64,000 nt of DNA from Candidatus Sacchlamyda saccharinae. Its GTDB lineage: Bacteria > Chlamydiota > Chlamydiia > Chlamydiales > Rhabdochlamydiaceae. Shown here one piece after another: positions 32,822 to 40,786 of the stretch. The number at the start of each line of letters is the position of its first letter. The first letter of the stretch is position 1. The stretch covers positions 1 to 64,000 of the forward strand of contig JAUHQI010000003.1 in the NCBI GenBank assembly GCA_030408505.1. Direction: 5' to 3'. Below the pieces are notes generated by a model, which was not told the DNA's origin, searched no databases, and saw nothing but the letters and a program-made list of their open reading frames with translations. A program made the position numbers and the translations under genes.

Positions 32822-35371
32822 TTAAAAGACCCAATCAAAACGCCCATCAAATTGGTTGATACGGGTACTTCCATTGAAAAGACCCTTGTATCCAAGAGAG
32901 AAAGAAGCTCCATTGCAGTGGGACCATTTGATCCCAGCTTGCGGTGCACCTAGTTGGACACTCGAATCAAAGCTGAGCGCTTTAATGACACAAGATTGCC
33001 CAGTAAAGCTTGCCGGTTGTTTCGATTCATTGAGTGGAAATTCCCCCACCCATGAAAGCCCCAAATATGGTGCAAAACAATACGTATCGCAATCAGACTC
33101 AATATACCAAAGAAGCCCTGCCTCCCCGCGCATCATATGTTGATCCTTTGAAAGAACGCGTAGGTTCAAACTTTGAGCCCCTTTTTCAGTAAAAGAGCCG
33201 TGGGTATAGAAATGGTAGTCTGTTAGAGCAAAAGGCTCAAAGACACCAGCGCAACAACACCAGCTAGACTTTAGCCCCATGTGAGCTGTTACAAAATAGT
33301 TCCAAAAATCGCTCTTTGCAGTCCTGTCTACTTGAGCAAAAGAAATCCTCCGATCGAGATCATTATCGCTGCCTCCACCTAAAACCGAGAGATCTGCACT
33401 CAAGTATTCACAGATCCAGCTACCATATAATGCGCCATACAAACTATTAAGATCACCACTGCCTCTATTATTTTTCCAGATAAGATGGGTGTGTGTATAC
33501 CCAAAAGCCGCCCCATAGTAGAAGCGATCACCACAGCAAAAATCCACCCCTGCTAAAGCTCCAACAGCATTGGCTGTATATCTACTCAAATAATCAAGAC
33601 TTTTCCTGTTGTCCATGATATTGCCAAAGACCGTCATCCAAATATTGGCATTGCAATCACAGCTGCAGCAGTCTCTAGGGGAGCAACTTAGTTCAAAGAG
33701 ATGCTGCGAGAGGATATCTGCCGATAAACTGTTATTGCGGGCATTGATCCATTCGAGCGCTCCATAACGAATTGCCGATAGGGACGAGAGGGCAACGTTG
33801 ACCTCTGAGTTACTTAAAGTACCCAAGGCCTCAACCATAAGGGCAAAGTCAGAATTAGGCACAATATCATCTACACGTATACAGTTGGCCACATCCGATG
33901 CAGGCCCAGAATCAATGATCTGATCCTCAAAAAGACGTGTTGTCTCAATTGTAATGACGACACTACTATAGTCCACACGGATATCAACAAGCTGGCCAAG
34001 CCCTCCCGTCTCAGTCACAACATCAAAAGTAGTTCCATTGGTCGGCGCATCAATGACTAGGTACGTAGTCCCGGCAATGTAGTTACCAGGGCCTAAAATC
34101 ACATCCATAGTCCCTGCAAGAGTGGCTGCAGACGCCCCCATAATGAAATCATTATTATTACCAGTGGGAGTAATATCGACCACCAGAGTTCCCGTGGCAG
34201 ATTGGGAGAATTCTCCCTCAACAGAAATTGTTCCTACATCATTGATGCCTGGAGTTATCACCCCATGATTTGTGAGGTTCCCGCCATTATTTCCAGTAGC
34301 GTCTACCTTGCAGGAAAAATTCCCAGATAGGGTTCCTTGCTCTTCTACAACAATATTGGAAACTACAGAATTATTAATCCGAAGCTCCCCCTCCTCTACT
34401 GTTGTTGTGCCTGTGTAGGTATTATCACCCGTGAGTGAAAGAAGAGCAGGCCCTTTCTTGGTAAGACCCTGTGTATTTGTTGCGACAAAACCATCAGGGG
34501 CTTCGTTCCCCTGATTTCCTTCAATGGGGTTTTCTAAGAAGACATCACTTGAAATATCAAATGTAAGGGAGCTGCCCGACATCATAAAGATGTCTTGACC
34601 AAGAGCTCCAAATCCTGCCAAGGGGTCTGTGTTTGAACTTCCATTTGTTCCTGCAGTTGCCGAACTTCCAGAAAAGAATACTGATCCCTCAATAGTAAGA
34701 TCTCCACCCCTTTGGATAAAAATTGCTCCCCCAAATCCAGCTCCTCGACCACCGCCGCCGAAGCCGCCATCGCCACCACCGAAGCCACCGAAGCCGCCTA
34801 CACCGACAAAGTCTTGGCCGCCACCACCGCCGAAGCCGCCGTCACCGCCGGTGCCGCCGCCGAAGCTACCCCCACCGCCGAAGCCGCCGTTACCACCACC
34901 GCCGCCCTGATCGGCGCCTCCACCGCCGCCGAAGCCGCCATCGCCACCCGTGCCTCCGAAGCCTCCGTTGCCGCCGCCGCCGCCGAAGCCGCCGTTACCA
35001 CCGGCGCCACCGTTGATGCCGAGGCCGCCGACCCCAGGGTCGCTAGGGCTGCCACCCCCATCAAAATTTCTTCCGGGATTAGCACCACTGGCATCGCCCG
35101 GAGAAAAACCGCTAGCTCCCCCGCCGCCGAAAGCGCCGCCTCCACCACCACCGCCGCTGCCTCCGAAACCTCCCCCGCCACCGAAAGCTCCGCCACCACC
35201 GCCATCGCCGCCGAGGCCGCCACCTCCGGTGGAGCTGCCGGCAGCTCCACCTACAGAGGAGCAGTTTTGAAAAGAACAATCTTTAATGTTTACAATAGCG
35301 CCTTCCCCAACAAAAAGGCCGCCGCCAGCTCCCATGCCACCACCTTGGCCATCACCCCTTTTGCTCGGCAT
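32822..35371 (-). CDS. Pmp-like autotransporter, main part (downstream of a frameshift)
   Basis: 849 aa, one frame off its signal-peptide segment (35290-35736). It starts with GGGLFVGEGAIVNIKDCSFQNC (FxxN-type motif). A Gly-rich region of about 170 residues follows, then GFGGAIFIQRGGDLTI (GGAI motif) and a passenger repeat (KGPALLSLTGDNTYTG..). The C-terminal 300-residue beta-barrel has SCSPRDCCSCDCNANIW and ends FDGRFDWVF. The GGAI and FxxN motifs plus the barrel define chlamydial polymorphic membrane proteins, a family of adhesins. The barrel is unusually Cys-rich. The two parts would form a 975-aa protein if one base were gained. Confidence 0.8.
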   Translation of the reverse strand: MPSKRGDGQGGGMGAGGGLFVGEGAIVNIKDCSFQNCSSVGGAAGSSTGGGGLGGDGGGGGAFGGGGGFGGSGGGGGGGAFGGGGASGFSPGDASGANPGRNFDGGGSPSDPGVGGLGINGGAGGNGGFGGGGGNGGFGGTGGDGGFGGGGGADQGGGGGNGGFGGGGSFGGGTGGDGGFGGGGGQDFVGVGGFGGFGGGDGGFGGGGRGAGFGGAIFIQRGGDLTIEGSVFFSGSSATAGTNGSSNTDPLAGFGALGQDIFMMSGSSLTFDISSDVFLENPIEGNQGNEAPDGFVATNTQGLTKKGPALLSLTGDNTYTGTTTVEEGELRINNSVVSNIVVEEQGTLSGNFSCKVDATGNNGGNLTNHGVITPGINDVGTISVEGEFSQSATGTLVVDITPTGNNNDFIMGASAATLAGTMDVILGPGNYIAGTTYLVIDAPTNGTTFDVVTETGGLGQLVDIRVDYSSVVITIETTRLFEDQIIDSGPASDVANCIRVDDIVPNSDFALMVEALGTLSNSEVNVALSSLSAIRYGALEWINARNNSLSADILSQHLFELSCSPRDCCSCDCNANIWMTVFGNIMDNRKSLDYLSRYTANAVGALAGVDFCCGDRFYYGAAFGYTHTHLIWKNNRGSGDLNSLYGALYGSWICEYLSADLSVLGGGSDNDLDRRISFAQVDRTAKSDFWNYFVTAHMGLKSSWCCCAGVFEPFALTDYHFYTHGSFTEKGAQSLNLRVLSKDQHMMRGEAGLLWYIESDCDTYCFAPYLGLSWVGEFPLNESKQPASFTGQSCVIKALSFDSSVQLGAPQAGIKWSHCNGASFSLGYKGLFNGSTRINQFDGRFDWVF
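34738..35250 (-). repeat. Glycine-rich coding repeat in the autotransporter
   Basis: About 170 codons made of GGFGGGGG, GGNGGFGG and GGDGGFGG type units (reverse strand of CCGCCGAAGCCGCC-type runs). GC content is far above the neighbours. It resembles PE-PGRS or other glycine-rich passengers and is expected to vary in length. Confidence 0.85.
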
Positions 35372-35736
35372 TGGCTAAACAACAAGTCATTGATGGTGAC
35401 CATCCCTGTAGAGTTTGCGTTTCTACCCCCTACAAAAAAGCCTCTGGTTGTCCCTTGGCCATTTAGAGTTTGGTTCATTCCGTTGATTGTGATATTGGCA
35501 TTTGGAATAAAGGTAAAAGTGGGATCAGACTGAACAGCACGCACTTGCTCGACTAGGTTGACTGTGGCATTAAAGTTCACGACACCGTTATTGATGTTTT
35601 CAGCTTGGAGTGCGGTATCTAATGACGAAGAAGTTGATCCTGAATTGGAGTCTGCAAATACAGCTGAGCAGAATAGTAAAAAAAAGGATAAAAATTGAGG
35701 AATAAATATTCCGATAGTTTTTCTATTTCTATACAT
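35290..35736 (-). CDS. Pmp-like autotransporter, N-terminal segment (frameshifted)
   Basis: Begins MYRNRKTIGIFIPQFLSFFLLFCSAVFA, a clear signal peptide, then SSLDTALQAENINNGVVNF and ITINGMNQTLNGQGTTRGFF, the first beta-helix rungs. The frame stays true to about FSQCRAKG, then turns to out-of-frame residues. The sequence GCAAAAGGGGTG near 35355 is where the frame changes to that of the 849-aa part. ATG 35736 is more likely than TTG 35748, because the signal peptide starts there. Confidence 0.75.
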   Translation of the reverse strand: MYRNRKTIGIFIPQFLSFFLLFCSAVFADSNSGSTSSSLDTALQAENINNGVVNFNATVNLVEQVRAVQSDPTFTFIPNANITINGMNQTLNGQGTTRGFFVGGRNANSTGMVTINDLLFSQCRAKGVMAKVVAWELAAAFLLGKALL

Positions 35737-35880
35737 ATTGCGAACCAAGGGTTGATTTTTAACAAGGGTGTACCCCCCTCCCTAAAAGTTTTTTCACTTC
35801 CCAATCCAAAATCTTAGGTCATTTCTACCCTTAACATATTTTTCTTTTATCGGACACTCTTTCGGAGATACTGATTAAGT

Positions 35881-35932
35881 GAAGAGAACTCCCGCCGGGC
35901 CTTATGGCCTCGAGGCGGGCCCTCATCTCTTC
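35881..35932. other. Strong nested hairpin between divergent surface-protein genes
   Basis: GAAGAGA..CCCGCC.GGCC / GGCC..GGCGGG..TCTCTTC pairs in three blocks over 52 nt. No T run follows on either strand. It may be a structured leader or small RNA, or a palindromic repeat. The rest of 35749-36116 holds only the porin promoter. Confidence 0.55.
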
Positions 35933-36078
35933 GTCTTTCGCAGAGTCATTAGCACAGCTAAACTTCTTGCTAGCAATTTTATGATTTTGAGATCCTAAAA
36001 GAAGTAGCCGGAAAGAAGCGAGATAAGAGATACACTTATATAGGAATACTTAGCACTTCTTTCAGAGGGGACATGACA

Positions 36079-36107
36079 TTGCTATTTATTAAAAGAGGAG
36101 ATACACT
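36079..36107 (+). promoter_or_regulatory. Porin promoter, near-leaderless geometry
   Basis: TTGCTA (36079-36084), a 17-nt spacer and TACACT (36102-36107). The -10 ends 9 nt before ATG 36117, leaving a leader of at most a few bases. The GAGGAG at 36095-36100 is too far upstream to act on this ATG. Confidence 0.4.
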
Positions 36108-36116
36108 CCACAGAGT

Positions 36117-37358
36117 ATGAATTTCCTTTATCGGACAGTTCTATTTTCTTCCGTTCTTGGGGTATTCTCAAGCGGTTTTGCTGCGACTGTGGAATCGGGC
36201 CGCGAACTCGATGACAACGATGTGCGTGCGCTGAAAGAGTGGATCGACACTAAGCGGCAGATCTCGCTCAAAGAAGTGGGAGGAGACCTTTCCTTAAGTG
36301 GCGAGGTGCGCACAGAGTTTCAGTCTACGCGTGAGAAAAAAGATGGCGATAGTTTGCGAGGTTCAGGAACTGGCCAGCTCCCGAAACAGGCTTTTGATGT
36401 AGAATTCAATTTCATGCTTGATTACCGGACCGATCGGACCTGGGCAGCTATCAGACTTGAATTCGACAACGACGCAGGTGTTTTTTCTGGAACATTAAAC
36501 AAGGTGGCTCTTGAACGGGCTTATTTCGGTGTCCGTACTTTTGAAGGAGATGCTTACACGATCGACTTAGAATTTGGTCGTAGGTATATGCTGACTATTT
36601 TCGACTCAAAAGTGCAGTTTGGCTCCTTCTTTGATGGCATCCTCTTTCGCTATGACCACGCTTTTGAAAAGGTAGGAGACTTCTATATCCATGCAGGCCC
36701 GTTTGTCATCAACGAGCGGAAAAATCACTTTGGCTACATTGGAGAGACCGGTCTTCTCAACATTGCGGGCACCGGCTTTTATACAAAATTCTCGCTGATA
36801 GACTGGGATACAAAAACCTACAATACCCCAGAAATCGACGATCGATTCCGCTTCCTCATCACCCAGCTAACAGCTGGTTATCGCTTTCGTATAGAAAGCA
36901 TAAAAAAGATCGGAATTGTCTATTCGGCCTTCCTCTGGAACTTTGCTGCAGAAGCCCTTCCCGTATCCAATGATGAAAAGGCGAATTGGGCAGCCTACGC
37001 TGGTGTTTCAGTTGGGCAATTGCTTAGACAGTGGGACTGGGCCTTTGACCTCAACTACCAAGTTGTTGCCGCTCAAGCCATCCCCGATTACGATGTTTCT
37101 GGAAACGGCTTTGGAAATGCAGACCGCTCGGGCTTCTACACCAGAACCATCGTTCCCATAGGGGGTTTGGGCCCGTCCACTCCTGGAACGGCCGGTGGCT
37201 CTACGAACTATCACGGCTTTGCTCTACGCTTCGACCTACTCCTTACAGACAAGCTCGACATGCAACAAAGCTACTTGCAATCTTTCAGGCTCAATGACGA
37301 CATCGGCCCCTCGCGCAGCTTCCACCAATACGAGCTAGAATTCATCTACTCTTGGTAA
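36117..37358 (+). CDS. Outer-membrane porin-like beta-barrel protein
   Basis: 413 aa. Signal peptide at residues 1-22 (VLGVFSSGFA before ATVES). A short helical stretch (DDNDVRALKEWIDTKRQ) precedes the barrel. The barrel has alternating strands (LSLSGEVRTEFQ, FNFMLDYRTDRTWAAIRLEF, IDLEFGRRYMLTIF) and ends with YELEFIYSW, an aromatic closing residue. It is a different family from the MOMP-like array and has almost no Cys. A decayed 5' copy sits at 32565. The end overlaps the convergent ATPase gene by 13 bp. Substrate unknown. Confidence 0.8.
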   Translation: MNFLYRTVLFSSVLGVFSSGFAATVESGRELDDNDVRALKEWIDTKRQISLKEVGGDLSLSGEVRTEFQSTREKKDGDSLRGSGTGQLPKQAFDVEFNFMLDYRTDRTWAAIRLEFDNDAGVFSGTLNKVALERAYFGVRTFEGDAYTIDLEFGRRYMLTIFDSKVQFGSFFDGILFRYDHAFEKVGDFYIHAGPFVINERKNHFGYIGETGLLNIAGTGFYTKFSLIDWDTKTYNTPEIDDRFRFLITQLTAGYRFRIESIKKIGIVYSAFLWNFAAEALPVSNDEKANWAAYAGVSVGQLLRQWDWAFDLNYQVVAAQAIPDYDVSGNGFGNADRSGFYTRTIVPIGGLGPSTPGTAGGSTNYHGFALRFDLLLTDKLDMQQSYLQSFRLNDDIGPSRSFHQYELEFIYSW

Positions 37359-38692
37359 AGTTGCTCTAGGCTTTCTTTTTGTGTCTCGTGGGCGAGGGCT
37401 CCTACAGCATAAAGTGGCAAGGAACAGATATTTTCTCGGATAGAATAGTTATGTGCAGAAAAGCGGATTCCATAGGGAGTTTCCTCGTGTGTATCTAAAA
37501 AAAGATGCATGCTTTTTAAACGTCCATTGTGTCCACTTTTCACTTCAATGGGGATAATTTTCTTCTCTGACTCGTGTAAATAGTCGATTTCAGCTGAGCT
37601 CCCTCTTTGTATTCTTCGCCAGAAATAGAGGTCGAGCTTTTTAGAGGGTTGGCCGTAGCACAAAAGCTCTTGGCCGATAAAAGCTTCTGAAATGGCTCCG
37701 CGATTGATAAACTCCAAACCAGGCTCTAAGAACCATGTAGAAAGATCGAATCCTAGAATGGCCTGGCAAAGAGCCACATCAATAAAAATCAACTTAAACC
37801 AATTCAAATTGATTTCTGCACCAAGTGGTATTCCTTGCCCGGGTGAATGGAATATTCGATGGATTATGTTGGCTTTACATAGAAGATCCAAGCAGGGGGA
37901 AAGCTCTCTTTTTTTAAAATCCTGATCGATGTTTTTGTATTGAAACTGCTCTCCAACCATGCGGGGGATTTGAGTGAACAGTCTTTCGAGGTACTTAATT
38001 TGGTGCTTTTTGGCATACTTTTGAAAGTCTTGTCGGTATCCTTCAATCAAGTCATGATGGACTTGGAATATTTCTCTAGGGTTTTGAGAGGCATTCCACC
38101 TTGCAACGGCTTCGGGCATCCCTCCTATGGCAAGATACTGACCTACTAATGCAAGAGACTTTTTATGAATAATATCAGAGATAGGCTCAGCTAGATTTTG
38201 TTCTAAGAGGGGTTGAATCAGATGGTTTTCTCCAATTGCTGACAAAAACTCTAAGAAGGAGAGAGGGTATAGATATAAGCTAGATATTCTCCCAACAGGA
38301 ATCCCGATTTCTTCTAGGGCAAAGTCGAGCAAAGACCCGGCTGCAATGACATGCAAATCGGAGATTTTTTCATAGAAATAACGGAGCGCTTGGATGGCTT
38401 TGGGCGCTTCTTGAATTTCATCAAAGAAGAGGAGAGTCTTTCCGGGAGTTATTTTTTCGCCTGAGAATAGGTGAATTTCTCGCAAAATTCGGTCAGGTCT
38501 CAAATCTTTTTCAAAGATCTTTTTCGCGTCCGGTGTTAACTCGAAATTAATCTCGAGAAAGTTCTCAAACTCTTCTCCAAGCTTTCGAATAGCGTAGGTT
38601 TTTCCGACCTGGCGAGCTCCCCTTAGTAGTAGGGGCTTTCTATGCAAAGCTTTCTTCCATTCTAGCAAATGCCAATCAATCAATCTCTTCAC
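37346..38692 (-). CDS. AAA ATPase with DUF4143 and nuclease-like domain
   Basis: 448 aa. Walker A GARQVGKT and Walker B LLFFDEIQE lie in the first 100 residues (AAA_14 type). DUF4143 follows (about 200-400). AEIDYLHESEKKIIPIEVKSG near 375-395 fits a PD-(D/E)xK-like core. These genes are widespread accessory ATPases of unclear role and often carry upstream repeats. The start is GTG 38692, lying directly beside the first of four operator-like repeats. Possibly horizontally acquired. Confidence 0.85.
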   Translation of the reverse strand: MKRLIDWHLLEWKKALHRKPLLLRGARQVGKTYAIRKLGEEFENFLEINFELTPDAKKIFEKDLRPDRILREIHLFSGEKITPGKTLLFFDEIQEAPKAIQALRYFYEKISDLHVIAAGSLLDFALEEIGIPVGRISSLYLYPLSFLEFLSAIGENHLIQPLLEQNLAEPISDIIHKKSLALVGQYLAIGGMPEAVARWNASQNPREIFQVHHDLIEGYRQDFQKYAKKHQIKYLERLFTQIPRMVGEQFQYKNIDQDFKKRELSPCLDLLCKANIIHRIFHSPGQGIPLGAEINLNWFKLIFIDVALCQAILGFDLSTWFLEPGLEFINRGAISEAFIGQELLCYGQPSKKLDLYFWRRIQRGSSAEIDYLHESEKKIIPIEVKSGHNGRLKSMHLFLDTHEETPYGIRFSAHNYSIRENICSLPLYAVGALAHETQKESLEQLYQE

Positions 38693-38809
38693 GTCGATAT
38701 TTCAAGGTATAACTTTCATTTCATGTTAGTATTTCAAGGTTAAATTAGCACATTCATGTCGATATTTCAAGGTATAAATTCTTTTAGATGTTCGTATTTC
38801 AGGGTTAGA
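38693..38809. promoter_or_regulatory. Four operator-like direct repeats upstream of the ATPase
   Basis: Units of about 20 bp share GTxxxTATTTCAxGGTTAxA: 38693-38712, 38725-38744, 38758-38777 and 38790-38809. Two are identical (GTCGATATTTCAAGGTATAA). Starts are 32-33 bp apart, close to three helical turns, so a protein would bind one face. Probably an autoregulatory site of the DUF4143 gene. Confidence 0.7.
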
Positions 38810-38842
38810 ATTTATAGAAGCATTGATTGTCAACGACTTATG

Positions 38843-38940
38843 TCACTTAGAAAATTTGATGGTCCAGCCCTTCTTGGCTCGCTCGATGTTGGCGACGATT
38901 ACTTCATAGGATTTGCGGGTGAAAAACACCCTCGAATCCT
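38843..38940 (-). pseudogene. 3' remnant of an lplT paralogue
   Basis: The minus strand reads VFFTRKSYEVIVANIERAKKGWTIKFSK and stop. It matches the C-terminus of the transporter at 40787 (VFSRKSYEVITVNIKPAKKGW..). Only about 30 codons remain, 1.8 kb from the intact gene and in the same orientation. Confidence 0.85.
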
Positions 38941-38950
38941 AGTGAGTGTT

Positions 38951-38981
38951 TAAAAAATAACGCCCTAGCAAGCCCAGGGCG
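38951..38981 (-). terminator. Terminator of the propeller-protein gene
   Basis: On the minus strand, CGCCCTGGGCTTGCTAGGGCG folds with a 6-bp stem and is followed by TTATTTTTT. It lies 30-60 nt after the stop at 39010. Confidence 0.75.
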
Positions 38982-39009
38982 ATAAAGCTTCGAGCTTTGC
39001 AGATGCACA

Positions 39010-40638
39010 CTACCTGCTAAAAGCTTTCCTTATAAGCCCCAGAGTCGCTGCCCAGAACCAAAGATAGCCACTCTTCAATCGCGATGAAGATGATGCTACT
39101 GGACTACTCGGTGCACCGTTCGTTGGAGATGCTGATGTCGAGCTCGGTGAAGTGGAAGTCGTTGGAGATGCTGATGTCGAGGTCGGTGAGGTGGAAGTAG
39201 TTGTAGATGCCTCGGTGGTTGATGATGAAGTTGAGGCCGAAGTATCAGAAAAAATCCGAGCAAAGATCCCCCCTGCATCGCCATCTTGACCGGTGCTTTT
39301 CCAAGCAACAACAATACGGTTACTATCCAAAAAGACAACAGAAGGATTAGTTTGAGATGAAGTTGTGTAAGCATTAGCTTGGAATTCATTACCTGCTTTA
39401 GCGCCAGTTGGATCGAAGAACTGACCATAGACTCCAGCTCCATCTCCATCCTGGGTTAAGCTTGTCCACGCGGTGGCTAACCTCCCGCTATCCGAGCTAG
39501 CTGTTGAAGACCTATATTGACGCGAGGTTGTAAATGTATTGACAGGGTAGTCTACACCGGCCTTGGCGCCACTTGCATTGAATAATTGGCCAAATATTCC
39601 ATGTTGGTCTCCATCTCTCCCGGTACTTGTCCAATCTGCCACAAAACCGCTGTTAAGAGATGTCACTGAAGGATCACTTTCGTAGAGACCTCCTGAGACA
39701 GAACTCACTTTGAATTCATTGCCAATTTTGGTGGCATTTGGTGTAAATAGTTGCCCATATATTGTTGAATAAGTAGGAGAAATTTTGTCATCGCCCTCCC
39801 AAAGGATCACCAAACGACCATCACTCAAGGTTGCTATTTTTGGAACTATCTGATGACCACTCGAATATGTATTGGCTTGGAATTCACCATTGATTTTAGC
39901 ACCACTTGCATCGAATAATTGGCCATAGATTCCAGCTCCATCTCCGTCTTGGCCTTGATCACTTTGCCAGGCGATAGCAAAACCCCCATTGCTCGTGCTT
40001 GTTACTGAAGACTTCCACTGAGATGCAAAAGTATTTGTATTTACTGGAAATTCACCACCGATTTTAGAACCGGTAGAATCAAGCACCTGACCAACAACTC
40101 CATAACCGGAACCATCTCCGTTAATGCTTGACCAAGTCACAACAATATTGCCATTAGTTAAGCCTGTTACTGAAGGAAAATCCTGAACGTTTGCGGCGTT
40201 AGTATTGACTTGGAATTCATCTCCGACTTTCGTGCCACTTGTATCGAATAATTGTCCGAAGATCCCCCCTGCATCACCATCTTGGCCATCGCTGACCCAA
40301 GTGACTACAAACATTCCATTATTCAAGGTTGCTGCAGACGGTCTGAATTGCGAGCCTGTTGCGAAAGTATTGACTTGGAATTCATCCCCAATAGGTACTT
40401 GTGCATTTGCTCCTGGTAAGCACCCACTTAAGCCAATAAAGAGCGGAATTGGATTTTTTGTAGCAAGGGAGCCAGCGGTTCCTGCAAGCAGTCCCTGGGT
40501 ACATGTCCATGCCCTAGACATTTTTTTATCTACGATTTTTGGCTGAAATAGGTGCGGAGGTTCCCATGGCTGTTTTATGGTGAATAATGAGGGCACTGGG
40601 ATAGCTGAGTATAGTGAACTGAATGTTGTCAGTGACAT
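39010..40638 (-). CDS. Surface protein with seven ~55-aa repeats (beta-propeller-like)
   Basis: 542 aa. A signal region at about 40-80 ends GCLPGANA. Seven repeats then follow, each starting like GDEFQVNTFATGSQ, with a central VVTW and ending GIFGQLFDASGAK. Seven units of strand-rich sequence suggest a seven-bladed propeller. A Ser/Thr/Pro-rich stalk of about 50 residues follows. The end is a hydrophobic segment (YLWFWAATLGLI) and RKAFSR, a C-terminal anchor or sorting-like pattern. AAAAGGAGACCCGAA precedes ATG 40638. Adhesin-type role is inference. Confidence 0.7.
   Translation of the reverse strand: MSLTTFSSLYSAIPVPSLFTIKQPWEPPHLFQPKIVDKKMSRAWTCTQGLLAGTAGSLATKNPIPLFIGLSGCLPGANAQVPIGDEFQVNTFATGSQFRPSAATLNNGMFVVTWVSDGQDGDAGGIFGQLFDTSGTKVGDEFQVNTNAANVQDFPSVTGLTNGNIVVTWSSINGDGSGYGVVGQVLDSTGSKIGGEFPVNTNTFASQWKSSVTSTSNGGFAIAWQSDQGQDGDGAGIYGQLFDASGAKINGEFQANTYSSGHQIVPKIATLSDGRLVILWEGDDKISPTYSTIYGQLFTPNATKIGNEFKVSSVSGGLYESDPSVTSLNSGFVADWTSTGRDGDQHGIFGQLFNASGAKAGVDYPVNTFTTSRQYRSSTASSDSGRLATAWTSLTQDGDGAGVYGQFFDPTGAKAGNEFQANAYTTSSQTNPSVVFLDSNRIVVAWKSTGQDGDAGGIFARIFSDTSASTSSSTTEASTTTSTSPTSTSASPTTSTSPSSTSASPTNGAPSSPVASSSSRLKSGYLWFWAATLGLIRKAFSR
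39122..39199 (-). repeat. 39-bp tandem repeat (two units) in the Ser/Thr stalk
   Basis: Units at 39122-39160 and 39161-39199 begin GTTGGAGATGCTGATGTCGA and differ at about three positions. They encode the repeated STSASPT stretch of the propeller protein, and may vary in number. Confidence 0.7.
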
Positions 40639-40786
40639 TTCGGGTCTCCTTTTCTGTAAAAAGTAAAAAAAAACATTTTATTGATCGGAGCGCAATTTAC
40701 GCAATCTTTTTTTGCAATGGTGGGATTGCTGCTGTCTGGTTTAAGATGAGAAAAAGGCAATCACCTGGAGAGAAAAATTAGGTTCG

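Noticed and set aside
35340-35365. Programmed -1 frameshift in the autotransporter
   Set aside because: A AAA GGG is only half of a classical slippery heptamer, and I see no convincing downstream stem. Phase variation or sequence error is simpler.
34712-35533. Long open frames opposite the autotransporter (Ala/Thr/Glu-rich, and Pro-rich)
   Set aside because: They are the mirror of the Gly-rich coding repeat. The residue composition follows from CCGCCG-type DNA, with no start signals or domains.
38693-38809. Possible CRISPR array
   Set aside because: Only four units of about 20 bp with 12-bp gaps, and the units vary. Gaps are too short for spacers. Better explained as operators of the DUF4143 gene.
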